In this document: piece after piece, positions 52,401 through 62,699 of the stretch
Numbering within the stretch: the stretch's first letter is position 1
Layout of the letters: every line of letters begins with the position of its first letter
Source: Adenanthera pavonina
Taxonomy: Eukaryota; Streptophyta; Magnoliopsida; Fabales; Fabaceae
Reading direction: 5' to 3'
NCBI GenBank assembly: GCA_026686845.1
Contig: JAIVEN010000013.1
Location: 764,001 to 828,000, forward strand
DNA: 64,000 nucleotides
The notes under the pieces: model-generated
Seen by the model: the letters and a program-made list of their open reading frames with translations, nothing else
Told to the model about the DNA's origin: nothing
Databases searched by the model: none
Program-made: the position numbers and the translations under genes

Positions 52401-54886
52401 GGATACTTAGATATCTAAAAATGACTGCAAGCAAAGGATTATTATTTGCCAGGGGAGAAAGTAGAGGAGTTGAAGTCTATACAGATGCAGATTGGGCTGG
52501 CTATACAATTGACAGACGACCTACTTTAGGATATTGTACTTATGTTTGGGGCAATTTAGTAACCTAGAGAAGTAAGAAACAATCAGTAGTAGCTAAAAGC
52601 TCAGTAAAAGCAGAATACCAAGCCTGGCACATGGAATTTGTGAAGGGATATGGATCCTACGACTTCTAAAGGAACTTAGTATCAGTTTTGAGATGCCTAT
52701 TGGAGTCTGGTGTGATAATAAGGCAACAATAGGGATTGTAAATAATCCTATTCATCATGATCGCACTAAACATGTGGAGATTGATCACAACTTCATCAAG
52801 GAGAAGATTGACACTAAGCTGATAGATCCCTCACATATTTCAAGTAGTAAACAAATTGCAAACAAAATGACCAAAGCCTTATCAAGGGTCAAGTATGATG
52901 AATTGTGTGGCAAGTTGGGAATGATCAATATCTATTTACCAGTTTGAGGGGGAGTGTTAAAAGTGGGTTGGTAACCCTAGGGCCCATTACAGCATTTAAC
53001 CTAATCCTTTTCTCTTTACTACTCTAACTCTGCCATTTTATCTCTTTAAATTATTGTTTCAGATTTGTCAAATCTTTTTATTAAGATTTACTTTTATCTT
53101 TTACTGATTTTTAGGAGGAAAATTAGGAAGAATATTGTTTTAGAAATTCCTCCCCTATGCCTATATGTATCAGTGAACTTTATCAATAAAATTTGAGCTT
53201 TATGCGCTGCCCTATTAGCTCTATTTACAGCTTTAGAAAACTCTCCAGCATTTTGTTGTATTGGTTTAGCCTTGATGCTCTCCTTGTCTTGTCTAAGGAA
53301 AATACCTTATCCTCCTTTTTCTTGATTTTTGTTTGTTCCTCCTAATGAATTCTCTTTTATGAATAAATTGTAGAAAAGGCAAATGTTCCCTTCCCTGCAT
53401 AAAGCTCTAATGGGGATTTCAACAGCACCAACAAATTTTTGTTATAGTCAAGTAATAACATTAAAAATGGTGTAATTATACAAACCATGACTCTATGAAA
53501 TAAATTATTAGCAATATTGAAGAAGCCTACAAACATAATGCCAGAATCTTTATTTTCTTGAAGATACCTTTTGAGTTCAGAAACTAAATTTAGGCATATA
53601 ATACCATCTCTACAATTTACATACCTTGGACAGAGCATCCATAGCTCCTTCCATGTGATTTAAATCATTACTGTCCAAGCAATTTAATAGGGCTTGCAAT
53701 AGTTCAGGCCACCCCAGAACTCCCTCAAGTTGAACAACAACACTAATAATAGTTCCTACTGTAGACCTGATGTTCCTGTCTGCAGCTCCAAGACAAGGCA
53801 GCAACTCTGATTTCACATATTGCTGATATGCAGGAAGCATAGATTTATAAGTGGTTCTAAGGTTATTCTTCAGATATAGACCTGCAGCCTGTCGAACCTC
53901 CACTAGCTTTCCCTGTTCAAAATCCAAATTTTCACAGCAGCCTAATTATCAACACAAAATCTGGATTTCCATAAACCAATGGATGCAAGGCACCACTCAT
54001 TTGTGCAAGAGCTATTTCTCTTAGGAATTTAAAGACCAAATCCTGCTCTACATTTCCGCACACCAAAAGTCTTACAAGCAATGACAAACGGGTAAAACCA
54101 TATTGTTTCAATTTCAGGGTCCATTTGAATGGTTTTAATACATTTGATCTTTACAAGTCAATTTTGATATTATACCACAAACATGTCGGTCAAAGAAAAT
54201 TTAGGAAATTAATTGATTGAAGTCACTGGTCCAACATCCTAAAGCATATCATAAGTTCCAAAAAATAATTTTCCACCCAACAAATTATGATACAGCTTAA
54301 CACAATGGCCTATCTTCAGTAATGAACTGATGTAGATACAGATTAAAGCGCTGACTTTTCATTCATGAGTGAATTATATATCCTCAATGCACCATATGAC
54401 AAGCATTTTACATAGAAGGCTACCTCTGCGTACACCATGAAGCATCAGCTGCATCAGTCTAAATTTAATTTAGAATATATCAAAGTCAAACAAAATCCTC
54501 ATAGGAAGGCATAAATTAAGGCCACCGTAAATTTTTTAAAAAAAATAAAACCCCGTTATTCATGAAGGAAGCAAGTATCCTCATAGAGCCGGAACCCCCA
54601 AGATACATCCTTGCTACTGAAATATCCTCTAACTTAACTCCAAAAGCATTCCAGGAAACAAGAACTTGTACTTTAAGGCGGTTAAATGGAAATTGTCTAG
54701 TACCTCAGCGCGTGCAAGAATGAAAACGAGATAATTGTTAAAGTCAGGGAGCTGAGAGTAGTGCTGGAGTTGCTGCCAAATCTGAGACTTGTCAGCAAAA
54801 GTAGAATGAGTAATCTGCTGCTCCAACAAGCCACAGATCTCCTTAAAGCCTTCTTCTTGTGGATTCCACGGAGTATTGGTGGCCAT
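22467..54886 (-). CDS. TRN1: Transportin-1 (karyopherin beta-2), 29 coding exons, complete
   Basis: Nuclear import receptor of the importin-beta family. It binds PY-NLS cargo such as RNA-binding proteins in the cytosol and releases it on Ran-GTP. Coding exons (high to low): 54704-54886, 53625-53912, 47005-47094, 46792-46869, 46613-46693, 46099-46149, 45782-45867, 45104-45170, 44961-45017, 44834-44863, 44686-44745, 44399-44512, 43677-43790, 42492-42590, 42027-42152, 41878-41952, 41613-41684, 41330-41440, 35059-35142, 31752-31859, 31480-31581, 31217-31279, 31060-31134, 24258-24329, 24061-24185, 23043-23094, 22900-22968, 22761-22820, 22467-22550. All borders are GT-AG; only the exon 7/8 and 25/26 junctions split codons. 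The sum is 891 residues, the usual plant TRN1 size. The N terminus has QIWQQLQHYSQLPDFNNYLV. HEAT repeats run throughout, with an acidic loop around residues 315-345 (ADDDESL...DRDQ). The C terminus is ALSKYQV. No stop or frameshift is seen. Introns 2, 18 and 23 hold copia elements. Confidence 0.96.
25410..30717 (-). mobile_element. Ty1/copia element A in TRN1 intron 23
   Basis: The 5' LTR is 30487-30717 and the 3' LTR 25410-25626 on the minus strand. Ends are TG...CA with an exact 5-bp duplication CATAG at 25405-25409 and 30718-30722. A primer site complementary to initiator tRNA-Met (minus TGGTATCAGAGC, 30475-30486) abuts the 5' LTR, and a TTGAGGGGGAG polypurine tract abuts the 3' LTR. The LTRs differ by about 15 substitutions plus a length difference of about 14 bp. 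The order gag, protease, integrase, RT, RNase H is that of Ty1/copia. Confidence 0.95.
25634..30440 (-). pseudogene. gag-pol remains of copia element A
   Basis: Pieces occur in order on the minus strand. Gag runs from about 30420 down to 29600, ending in a CCHC knuckle (CEHCNKPGHTKDVC). The protease has IDSGANEHMTG (near 29330). The GAG-pre-integrase region has LWHCGLGHPNFSYMKKM (near 28960), followed by an integrase core (MDDHTRISWTYLFKEKSE, 28670-28724). RT begins with a KIGTWNVVELPKGRKVV block (27410-27520) and keeps an intact active site YVDDIVVTG (near 26950). RNase H is near the end (DNLATISIVNNPVHHDHTKH). Many stops and shifts separate the pieces, so no functional product is expected. 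Confidence 0.88.
31860..35058 (-). other. TRN1 intron 19 with a MITE and a direct repeat
   Basis: This 3.2-kb intron contains the MITE at 32478-33382. It also has a pair of related sequences about 310 bp apart (34430-34515 and 34745-34830) that both read CTTCAATAGCTA and GAGTACCCAT. The rest is AT-rich, without a gene. Confidence 0.75.
32478..33382. mobile_element. MITE with GGCCCTATTTGGTA-type inverted ends (905 bp)
   Basis: The left end reads GGCCCTATTTGGTA and the right end, inverted, GGTCCCATTTGGTA. TATA lies on both sides (32474-32477 and 33383-33386). Subterminal parts are GGAATGGGAATGGG and, inverted, similar GAATGGGAATAG runs. The GGSCCTRTTTGG terminus recalls Tourist (PIF/Harbinger) elements, but the duplication is not the canonical TWA. 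Open frames inside on both strands are low-complexity and not credible genes. Confidence 0.8.
35505..35695 (+). repeat. ACTGTTCAC motif cluster in the leader of copia B
   Basis: ACTGTTCAC occurs five times exactly and about five more times with one or two changes (CACTGTTCGC, CACTGTTTGC, CACTGTTTAC and others) in under 200 bp. The cluster lies between the primer site and the gag start. Spacing is irregular, so it is not a simple tandem array. Confidence 0.85.
35834..40757 (+). pseudogene. gag-pol remains of copia element B
   Basis: Gag begins at or shortly before 35834 (RLNRKNFLSWSQFVHTFLKG), is interrupted by the MITE, and resumes with a CCHC knuckle (CTYCNKPRHTKDRC, near 37215). Protease has MDSGANNHMTNSS (37534). 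The integrase zinc region HHHRFGHPSF...CDVCEFAKHKRS is at about 37950-38080, and core pieces follow to 38930. RT runs from about 39240. Its active site reads YVDN instead of YVDD (near 39805), which by itself would abolish polymerase activity. RNase H (39999-40757) reads TNVDYASSMVDRRSTTGYC, with Asn before the VD. Stops are scattered, for example at 38140 and 38218. Confidence 0.9.
36476..37155. mobile_element. hAT-type MITE with GC-rich ends, nested in copia B
   Basis: The 680-bp insert begins TAGGGGTATTCACGGGCC and ends GGGCCCATTAAACAACCCTA. The flanking 8-mers TCAAAGTG (36468-36475) and TCAAAGAG (37156-37163) agree at 7 of 8 bases, as expected for a hAT target duplication. About 160-190 bp at each end is rich in GGCCCGG-type motifs in inverted arrangement, while the middle (36640-36960) is extremely AT-rich. 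Gag reading frames stop at the left border and resume at the right. There is no transposase frame. Confidence 0.85.
42591..43676 (-). other. TRN1 intron 13 with a possible solo-LTR or TRIM fragment
   Basis: Between about 43205 and 43440 the plus strand has GTGAAGTGAAGTGAGTAG, then GTAGCTAACCAACTTAG, CTATAAATAGAAGTAGG and a pyrimidine-rich tail. That layout (TATA box followed by a CT-rich leader) is typical of small plant LTRs. No TG...CA ends or target duplication were pinned down. The rest of the intron is AT-rich. Confidence 0.4.
48101..53235 (+). mobile_element. Ty1/copia element C in TRN1 intron 2
   Basis: LTRs of 281 bp are at 48101-48381 and 52955-53235, antisense to TRN1. The left LTR has TG...CA; the right ends TA, a point change. 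Next to the left LTR is TGGAATCAAAGC, a 10 of 12 match to the initiator tRNA-Met primer site. A TTTGAGGGGGAG polypurine tract precedes the right LTR. The flanks AGAAG and GAAAA do not form a clean duplication, so the ends may have drifted. LTR divergence is about 6% by eye. Confidence 0.92.
48410..52947 (+). pseudogene. gag-pol remains of copia element C
   Basis: Gag pieces are at 48410-49009 and 49043-49753. They include a knuckle WCDHCNKSGHTKETFW whose last Cys is lost. The protease motif has decayed (VDLRAIDHITEF in place of a DSGA-type site). The integrase zinc region is near 49995-50110 and the core at 50159-50749 (HSDVWGPC, FIDDHTRLTWVF, SDNGGKY, NTPQQNGVA). RT at 51519-52300 keeps YADDIVLTG. 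RNase H at about 52460-52947 keeps YTDADWAGYTIDRRPT and DNKATIGIVNNPIHHDRTKH. RT and RNase H share a long open stretch of 284 codons, so this is the least decayed RT of the three copia elements, but stops elsewhere prevent a polyprotein. Confidence 0.9.
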
Positions 54887-56880
54887 ATTTAACGGATTCT
54901 GTCAACAAAAGTATTTAGCTTCCGCTCAATTTGAAGAGAGTAACGCAAGTTCTAAAGATTCTTGAGAGAAAAACAAGTTTGGAACTTGCTCAGGGGTTTT
55001 GCGGGCAGAGTAAAGGGGGCGAGGACGACGAGCACTTTTCAATAATACAAACAATTTTTTAGTGCAAAAAGAAGGGTCACTGACATAATTGGGTTTTCAT
55101 TTCACCGGGTTGTCACACTCAACGTTGAAGGGTAACGTCAATGAAACATAGCTTGGACTTCGAATTCATCGGGAAAATTTGAAAAATTGGAGGAAGAACA
55201 AGGTAGAAGGAAGGAAGCCCATGTGCATTACTTTGCCAATTGGCACCATTGATAGGTTAAATTGAACTCTCGACCGAAAAAGTATTGGGCAAATTGAAAT
55301 TATACTACTACTTTACAACAGACACGAAACAGAGCAGCATAAGCCAACTAGCCTTTGTGAAATCGAGCGTGGGACGTTGGTCTATGTAGAGTCACAGATG
55401 CCAGATACAAAATACATGAAAAAAGTTTAGAAGTTTAACAATTATTACGATAATTAAAAGAATTAAAAATTAAAATTAAAATTAAAATTAAAAAATAGAA
55501 TAATTTTGGAGATAAACTTAGATGTTTTTTCTCTTTTTATGATGCAAGGAAGAAATAATAATTTAAAATTTATTGAAAAATTTTATTTAGTTTTTTTAAT
55601 ATTTGAATCCTATTAATATATTTATACTTGAGAAATGAAAGTACTTGCAAGTCTAACCATGTCTTGAAGATAAAAGTTGGTGTCTGAGTTATGTTAATTA
55701 GATATATTGTCAGGTCAATTAGTTTTTGCAGTGGGACGCATCTACCAGTCACACAATCTGAAAACATGTGCTAGAAACAAAACTACTCTCGAGAGCTAAT
55801 GCTGGGTTAAAGACTTGGAGTTTTCATTCCCATAATTGTCCTAACACTACTTGATTCCAAACTATGAATAAAACAATTTTTTATCACCTAATGCTTTTAT
55901 ATAACTATAAATAAGAGTCCATTTCAAAGTTCAAGCAATTTTGGGCTATAGTATTTGTCAAAACCTATATTCATTTTTTATCAACTTCATGTTGCTTTTT
56001 TATTAATATAGAGTAGAAGAGTTTGAAAATTTAATTATTGATGTAAATGGGAACTTTACTAAACAACTTTGAAAATTTTCATACACACTTTAGTAGAAAC
56101 AATAATAAAATTTTTTATATCAAATATGTTTAAGTGTTGATTTTTTAAGATATTCTATGTATTACACGAATGTTAAAAGGATAAGAAGAGTTCTACAGAA
56201 CCCAATGAAATTTGTAGAGAAAAATTGAAAAAATGAAAAATTTTGCATTGAACTTAATATGAGTGGTATTATTCATGATATATAAATAGTGTTATTTTTT
56301 ATAAATTTTATATATTTTTAAAAAATTTATATATTTTTTATTGATTGATTTGAAAAAGGCAAAAAGTGAAGTAGAAAAAAGTATATAACTTTCTTTTAAT
56401 CCTGTGGTCCTTTATATAAAATAATTTTATCCAAATTACAGGAATTAAAAATGAGAATTAAAGTTAGTTAATTATTTTAATTTTTTTTAAAATTAAAATA
56501 CTTTTTTAAATTACATTTATTTAATTTTTTTCTCTTTTTTTATGATAAATTAAATATAAGTATTTTTTAAAAATATATAATATATATTACCTCATATTTT
56601 AAAAAAAATCTTATATTTAAAATTAAGATAAAATATGTTATATTTAATAAGGAAGAAATGGAGTATTTAAATAAAAAGAACACATTGAACGAGAATCAAA
56701 TTCAATTATTACCGTTTGCTTGTTTGGGATTGGGTTGTGTGACCCCTTACAAGGTAGCGATATGTTAAGTAGAAAGCTTGTTCAGCTTTTTGTTTTTTGT
56801 CCTTGAAAAATAATCATTGGATGCTCAGCGAGCGCACACCGTACAAAAAGAGAGCAAAGCCAGCAAAGCAAAAGAAGGGC
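54887..56880. other. Upstream region of TRN1 and AT-rich intergenic DNA
   Basis: The first 150-200 bp probably include the TRN1 5' UTR and promoter on the minus strand; no clear TATA box is seen. A short TTAAAA/AATTAAA tandem lies near 55455-55490. At 56440-56660 is another copy of the AT-rich repeat family also seen at 12940 and 19170. No gene is recognised. Confidence 0.5.
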
Positions 56881-56889
56881 CTAAAATCA

Positions 56890-58880
56890 GCAAAGAAACT
56901 AACAGAAATTAACCAACCCAGATCCACACTCTTATGTCCTCACTAAGAATAGCTGCCGGAGGAGTTGGGGGATTACATCTCAAGCCCTCATTAGAGTTCT
57001 TAGCCAGCTAGTCGGCTGCTAAGTTGCAGTATCCCGGAATCCAGTTGACTTCAAACATCATGAAACGCTTACATAGATCCGTGATGTCCTCTACAATGTT
57101 CAGACACCTCCAATCTTGGCACTGAGAGCTACCAGACACAGAATTCATGTGATGATATAATACTAAAGGGCTTTGAGAGTAGAGGTAGAAATAGATTTGG
57201 TTAAATTTTAGTTAAATAAGTCAGGTGTATATCTGACTTATTAATCTTTTAAATGTTTAGTCTAAACTCTATTTAAATTTCTATTAAAAAGTAAAGTAAA
57301 AATAATATTAATTTTAATTAAAAAATAAAAATTTTAAATTTTAAATTTCTAATGACTAAATGCATGATTCATATATATTTATGTTATGACCCATATATTT
57401 AAATAATATAATAGAAAAATAGTCAATTTCTTAACTCTTATAAATTCCACTTACATTTTTTCTCTTGCGATTTTGTCTATATGATATGAAACTTCTTACC
57501 TGTTAACCCACTTACTTTTAGGGTGAAACAGAGTGCATGAAATGTGTGAGCCATTGAGGTATAACGGAAGTGTGACGAAGTAAAGGGTGTGAATGAATTA
57601 TGATGAGATGAGTCTTCCCTCTGATGTTCTCTCCTCCCTGTGATTCTTTGGCCTCTGACCTGAATTTTCCTTCCTTCCGCTATTCTTTTTTGAGTATTTT
57701 GTTCTTCCCTGTTGCTGTGACAGTGTGCTAGGTGCCATGCACTTACTTTGTAATCCAGAGTTATCGCTTTCAATACGATAAATCCATTTCCATTTTCCTT
57801 GTGTGTATTTGTCGACTGATTCTACAGGAGTACATAACAATTCACCAGTTGAAGGCTGTCAGATTCAAATACCGAATTAATCAAGAGCCATTTGCACGCT
57901 CTTTCACATGGCTAAAACTTCACCCATAGGCGCAGCGCAGAGCAAGCATTACACAGACTACTACACAACTCTACCCACCACATTGCCATTATGAGTTCTT
58001 GCAATCACTCCTAAACCTTCTCTCTTTTTCTTCTCACAGAACATACCATCGGAATTAAAACTCGATGACAAAGAGGAGGCTGCCATAGCCGAGGGTCACC
58101 GTCAGTTGGAACATTGGAATCATTCTTTACCTCTCTCCACCTATTAGCCAACCAGAATTTAGGTAGCTTCTCATCTGCTTTTCTGAGCACTGCAACTGGA
58201 TCCACTTTAACATGCTCATACAATCCTGCGCATCTATCCCTCCAGATATGTGAACATGTCATAGCAACTCTGGCTTTATCAAACTCTGATAACTGACAAG
58301 TACTTCTCCAGGAGCAACTGATGCAGCCAAATGTCAAACCTACTAATATCCGTATCCTCCAATTTCAGAGATAGAGCAGTACCAAACCAAACTAACTTCA
58401 CCCAGCAACATAGCAACAACACATGCTCCACAGTTTCACCACAACCACAGCCAGGACAAGCCTCTGAAAATGAACAATTTCCTCTTACAATGGTTGTCCA
58501 TTGTAGGCAAAATATTGTTCACAGCTCTCCAGAGAAAGAATTTCACCTTAGCAGGCACTTTCATTTTCCAAATAACTTTCCTAAGGGATTTTGGGGTCAT
58601 CACTAAGCTACTAGGACCAGCTGAGGCAGATTTCACAGTTGAGAGATCTTGCTATAGCATAAGCAGATTTTACAGTGTAATACCCACCCTTCCCGGCAAT
58701 CCAGCCCAGTTTATCCTCTCTCCCCACAGCAGCCACAGCCCAGAGGGATAGCAATAATTGCATATTGCATTCTTCTCCTGCACTGTAAACCAATCTTCAA
58801 TCCTGGACAAGTCCCATATGCCAGAATGCATTAATTCACTGATTCTCATATCAGAAGCTTGTTCAGTTTACGCAATGGAG
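56890..58880 (-). pseudogene. LINE (L1-type) 3' fragment on the minus strand, interrupted
   Basis: Minus-strand pieces in order: a post-RT linker with WDLSRIEDWF (near 58800) and a tryptophan-rich stretch (58650-58770). Then a zinc-binding RT tail (KVIWKMKVPAKVKFFLWRAV, 58520-58590; SWLWLW, GACVVAMLL near 58400). Then an RNase H beginning with DGMFCEKK (near 58035) and SALRLWVKF (near 57925). The RNase H continues to ESDSLQLV (near 57860) and its C-terminal part (NWIPGYCNLAAD) lies at 57020-57050. About 0.65 kb in between (57180-57840) does not fit the domain and looks like an insertion. Stops and shifts are frequent. No intact LINE is present. Confidence 0.72.
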
Positions 58881-59817
58881 TTTTCATTTTCAGGCCAAAA
58901 TTTTATGCAATGGAGTTAGAAACTAACTTTTGATGTCACGCCTGATTTTTGTTTTTCTTTTTTGGTCCCCTATTATGTCTGAAATAAGTGGAGTAGAAAC
59001 ACAGACAGCAAAGGAAAGAAAAACAATAACTCTTGCATGTGGCCATTTATATGAAATGATTAGGTTTTCATTCACACTCTCATAACAAATCTCGGATCGT
59101 ATCTAATGATATTATAATTTGCTTTTCACGACATGATTCAAATATTATCGTCATGTCTGTTGGGAAAAAAATATTATCATCTTAACATGAATCGAGCAAG
59201 TAACCAAATGCGGGACCCAAATAGATAAGTGCAATAAGCGATATTTCTTATCAATTTAATTTTTTTTGGGCCATGTCTTATCAATTGAAATTAGACTTTC
59301 GTTAAAAATAATAATAATAACCTTTAAAAATAGAATTATAAATTAGATTGCGAACCCAAGAGTTGCACAGGCTTCTTTTTTGCGCTAAAGCATGGGACAC
59401 ATTAAGATTTTAAACATTTATGTTATGAAAACAATTAAAATACGTATAAAATGCATAAATTTTTAACATGACACAGAAAATTGTATTATAAAAAATAAAA
59501 ATTAATAGTAACAATAAAGATCAAAACTGTAAAGTGCAATAAATAAAGATACAAAGCTATAGGTGTATTAAGACAATTTGAACAACATATTACCAAACCA
59601 TAGTATATTTCAAGTTAAAAACAAAAAATGATGTATCTAACTTATATCTATAAAATATTCACATTTTATGATTTTTTTCTCTTAAAAATACTGAGTTTTA
59701 ATATATTTTTTACATGATTTTATATAATTTGAGATATATTTGTATCTCAGGAAAATTATGAAGAGTTTTGAACATTTTATGGCAAAAAAAATGAAGGAAA
59801 TTGTGCAATAACGAGTC
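58880..59817. other. AT-rich DNA left of the solo LTR
   Basis: No gene is recognised. It could be the outer part of the decayed Athila-like LTR that continues after the solo LTR, but no terminus was found. Confidence 0.4.
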
Positions 59818-59822
59818 CATAT

Positions 59823-61478
59823 TGTTAGATATGCTGGCTTCCCAAGAGAGGGGTGAATTGGGAAAGTTAAAATTTTCTGCAAAAGTCAAGAGTGTAGTGA
59901 AGACAAAAGAGACAGTAAAACAGAGTATAAAAGAATAGCAATGTAAGGGCAGTAAAGAAGAAGGGAAGACACAGATGTTTATCCTAGTTCAGTCTCTCTA
60001 TCTTGACCTGCGTCAAGTCCCTAAGCAACTATTTGAGATTTTCCACTATCCTGCAAGAATTCAGTAGGCTTCTTGTAATTGCCTCAGTACAGCTTTGATG
60101 CTCTGTTCTGAGAGCTTACAACCTCTCTCTTTGCACTCTAACTAAGTGCTTCTCAAATCCCTTATGATATCTCCTCACAAGAAAATCTTTCTTCCAGATG
60201 AAAATAAGATTGATTACAAAGAATAAACTCTCTAATTTAGAGTGTATATGAAAGTTGAAGTGTAGAAGAATGAAGTATGAGAGTAAGAGACTTTGAGTTG
60301 AGAATTTGACAGAGTCTCAGCATATACAATGTAAATTCATTACCCACAACTTCAAATGAAGTTCTATTTATAGATTTATGTCTTAACCATTCCTTCGAAA
60401 CAAGATCTAGCCGTTAGAGAAGTTATCCAACGGTTACTCTGAAAAACTATCCGTTCACCAACCGCATTTAATGCTTCTGACACTTAAAGTTCAAATTTTG
60501 GTTGGTCAACAGACAAATTTCACAGATACCGAAAGTTAAAGACTTTAACATTAAACTTCAAAGTTCGTCTGTTTATGAAGTAAAGTGTAAATTTCCATCT
60601 TTGAAAAATATTTCTATGTTGGATCATACAAATTTTCAAGTTAAAGTTCTTCTAATAAGTGTGAACAGTTGTCCCATATTGCTACAGTGCATTCGAAGTT
60701 TGAATTTTGGTGTGCAAAATTCGTCTGTCGGTGGGCAGCTCAATAAGGCATAATAGTTCATCTTTTCGAAATTCAAATTTTCAAGATTCAAAGTTCATCT
60801 ATCAGAGGGAGCTCTTATCAGACTTATTTCAAAGTTCGAATTTCTGAAAACCAACATTCGTATGTCAACAGATTGTCATAACAAACTTGCAAGCTTTGTT
60901 TCTAAAATTCAAATTTTCAAAATCAAAGTTCATCTGTTAGTGAGCCAATTTTGAACTCTTTCTAAACTTCACTTTCAGATGAGTTTTGACATATCCTCAG
61001 ATGAATTTTTCTTTTTTATGAATTGTGTTTTATTAGAAATTCAAATTTTCAAAGCACAAAGTTCATCTATTAGAAAAGTATCTTATCAGACTCATGCCAA
61101 AGTTTGAATTTCTGCACTTAAAGTTTGTCTATCAGAGGAATCTCTTTTCTGACTAACTTATTTTCAATTCGAAATTCGAATTTCAGAAGTCAAAGTTTGA
61201 ATTTTCAAAGCAATAGATCAGCTTTAACACTTTAAAGTTCGTCTATTAGTGGGTGATTTTCAAATATTCCATGAATTAACATGGAATCAGATTTCTAAAA
61301 ACATTCATTTGCCAATCCAAAGCCTTTTACTCAAATTAAACAAGGTAAGAAGTTCTATATCTAATCTTGTGCTGATTTTACTTAGATTTCTCCATTTGGG
61401 ATCTTCCATGCACCTTTGATATCTTCTTTCTAAGCTTTGAAAGGTTGATTTGGAATCATCAAAACACTTGATTCAACA
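59823..61478. mobile_element. Solo LTR of 1.66 kb with exact 5-bp duplication
   Basis: The segment begins TGTTAGATATGC and ends TGATTCAACA, i.e. TG...CA. CATAT flanks it on both sides (59818-59822 and 61479-61483). It has no open frames of note, and neither a second LTR nor internal gag-pol. A single LTR between intact target duplications is the product of recombination between the two LTRs of an element. Phrases such as GAGAGGGGTGAATTGG near its left end are familiar from long plant LTRs. The right half contains many diverged copies of AAAGTTCRTCTRTYAG. Confidence 0.82.
60490..61260. repeat. Diverged AAAGTTCRTCT repeats inside the solo LTR
   Basis: Related motifs occur about ten times: AAAGTTCGTCTGTTTATG, AAATTCGTCTGTCGGTGG, AAAGTTCATCTATCAGAGG, AAAGTTCATCTGTTAGTG, AAAGTTTGTCTATCAGAGG, AAAGTTCGTCTATTAGTGG and others. 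Spacing is roughly 60-100 bp and irregular. Between them sit GAATTTTCAAA or AAATTCAAATTT linkers. Confidence 0.8.
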
Positions 61479-61483
61479 CATAT

Positions 61484-62645
61484 GGTCCCAACTAATTTCC
61501 TCACCCGCGACTAGGTGAGGAGGCGAGAAATATTTCAGAGCCCATATAGACCCGATGTCGAGTCCTCTTGTGAAAAAACCCAGACAGCGTCAAATGAAGA
61601 CTGAGAAGGGACAAAATATATATCATACACTTGGCGCCGGGGGGACTAAAAGGCAAAGCATGTGGCACCAAGTGACACCATTTATATCATCACTGGGCTT
61701 GTTCAGCAAGCAGTGTGCATGGTCTATGAAAAAAAAAGCTTTCTGGACGCATTAGACACGCAATCACTTATTCAAAAGCCCTAGAAAAGCTATTCTGAAG
61801 TCTTTAGAGCTTAAAGGGAGCATTCTGATAGCAGATCCAGAAGAATTGAAGGTATAGTGAGACTTAATCATTCTCTTCTTCTACTACTTCTCTTTCTTCA
61901 ATTTTTGTCTTGATGTTTTAGGGGATTTTTATTGAATTGTTATTGAGAATGATATTTTTACATAACTAATTCTCCAAGTTAGGGCTAAGCATGCAGCCTA
62001 ATTGGGATTGATTAAAGTTTAATATGAGATTATGACTCTTGTTCTTTTATTAAATTCTTTCAAAATAGTTATGTTTAACTATATCTATCTTTTTTGTACT
62101 CTTTTGCGGATTTTGTGATTGACCACCATAAGATTCATTTTGTGGGTAAGCTTGATAAACTAAAAGGTGAAAAATGAACTAAATCTAGAAAGATAGATAT
62201 AAACAATGATTCTAAAAATAGAATTAGATGTTTATGATAATTTTAGTTATAGTTTCAAGGTTTAATTAGGAACTTTGGTTGCATGAGAGTGAATTAAAAT
62301 ATAATTAAATATAGACTGATTGACCGACAGATAATTATAACAAATTAGAAATAACTATCACTATAATTATAAAAAGAGTCAATTTAAAAGTAAATTTTAG
62401 TTGTTTCAAGAAGGTGAAATTCAATCCTCTAGCACTCTTAGTGATTGATTCACACCCAACATATTTGCTTTTCTACATTATTTTTATCCTTACTTTACTC
62501 TCTTATTGACTTTTCACAAATTATTCTTTTAATTAAAATTGATTAATTGAGTCAACCATAACCTCCTTCAGGTACAACTTCTAAAATACTTTATGATATT
62601 TTCTATATTGCAATTGGCCCTGTATACTTGCAAGAGATTGATCAA
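61484..62645 (+). repeat. Probable LTR/leader of an Athila-like gypsy element
   Basis: It precedes a gag relic and ends at a decayed primer-site-like stretch AGTTTTTAGCGCAATTACC (near 62645-62663). Intact Athila-type elements carry a TTTTTGGCGCC core at that place. The stretch TTGGCGCCGGGG (near 61632) followed by GGCACCAAGTGACACC resembles repeats found inside long Athila-type LTRs. The left edge is not resolved because a solo LTR is inserted next to it. No coding frame. Confidence 0.5.
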
Positions 62646-62699
62646 GTTTTTAGCGCAATTACCACAGAGGCTAATGGAATTGCTGAATTGTTGACTTTA

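Larger units (their letters stand above)
47095..53624 (-). other. TRN1 intron 2, enlarged by a copia element
   Basis: A 6.5-kb intron between coding exons 2 and 3. Copia element C (48101-53235) makes up 5.1 kb. The flanks 47095-48100 and 53236-53624 hold no recognised gene. Confidence 0.9.

Noticed and set aside
48096..53240. Target duplication for copia C (AGAAG versus GAAAA)
   Set aside because: Only two of five bases agree at the LTR borders; not counted as evidence.
61630..61645. TTGGCGCCGGGG as the primer binding site of the Athila-like element
   Set aside because: A second, better-placed decayed primer-like stretch lies at about 62645-62663 just before gag; the first is more likely an internal LTR repeat.
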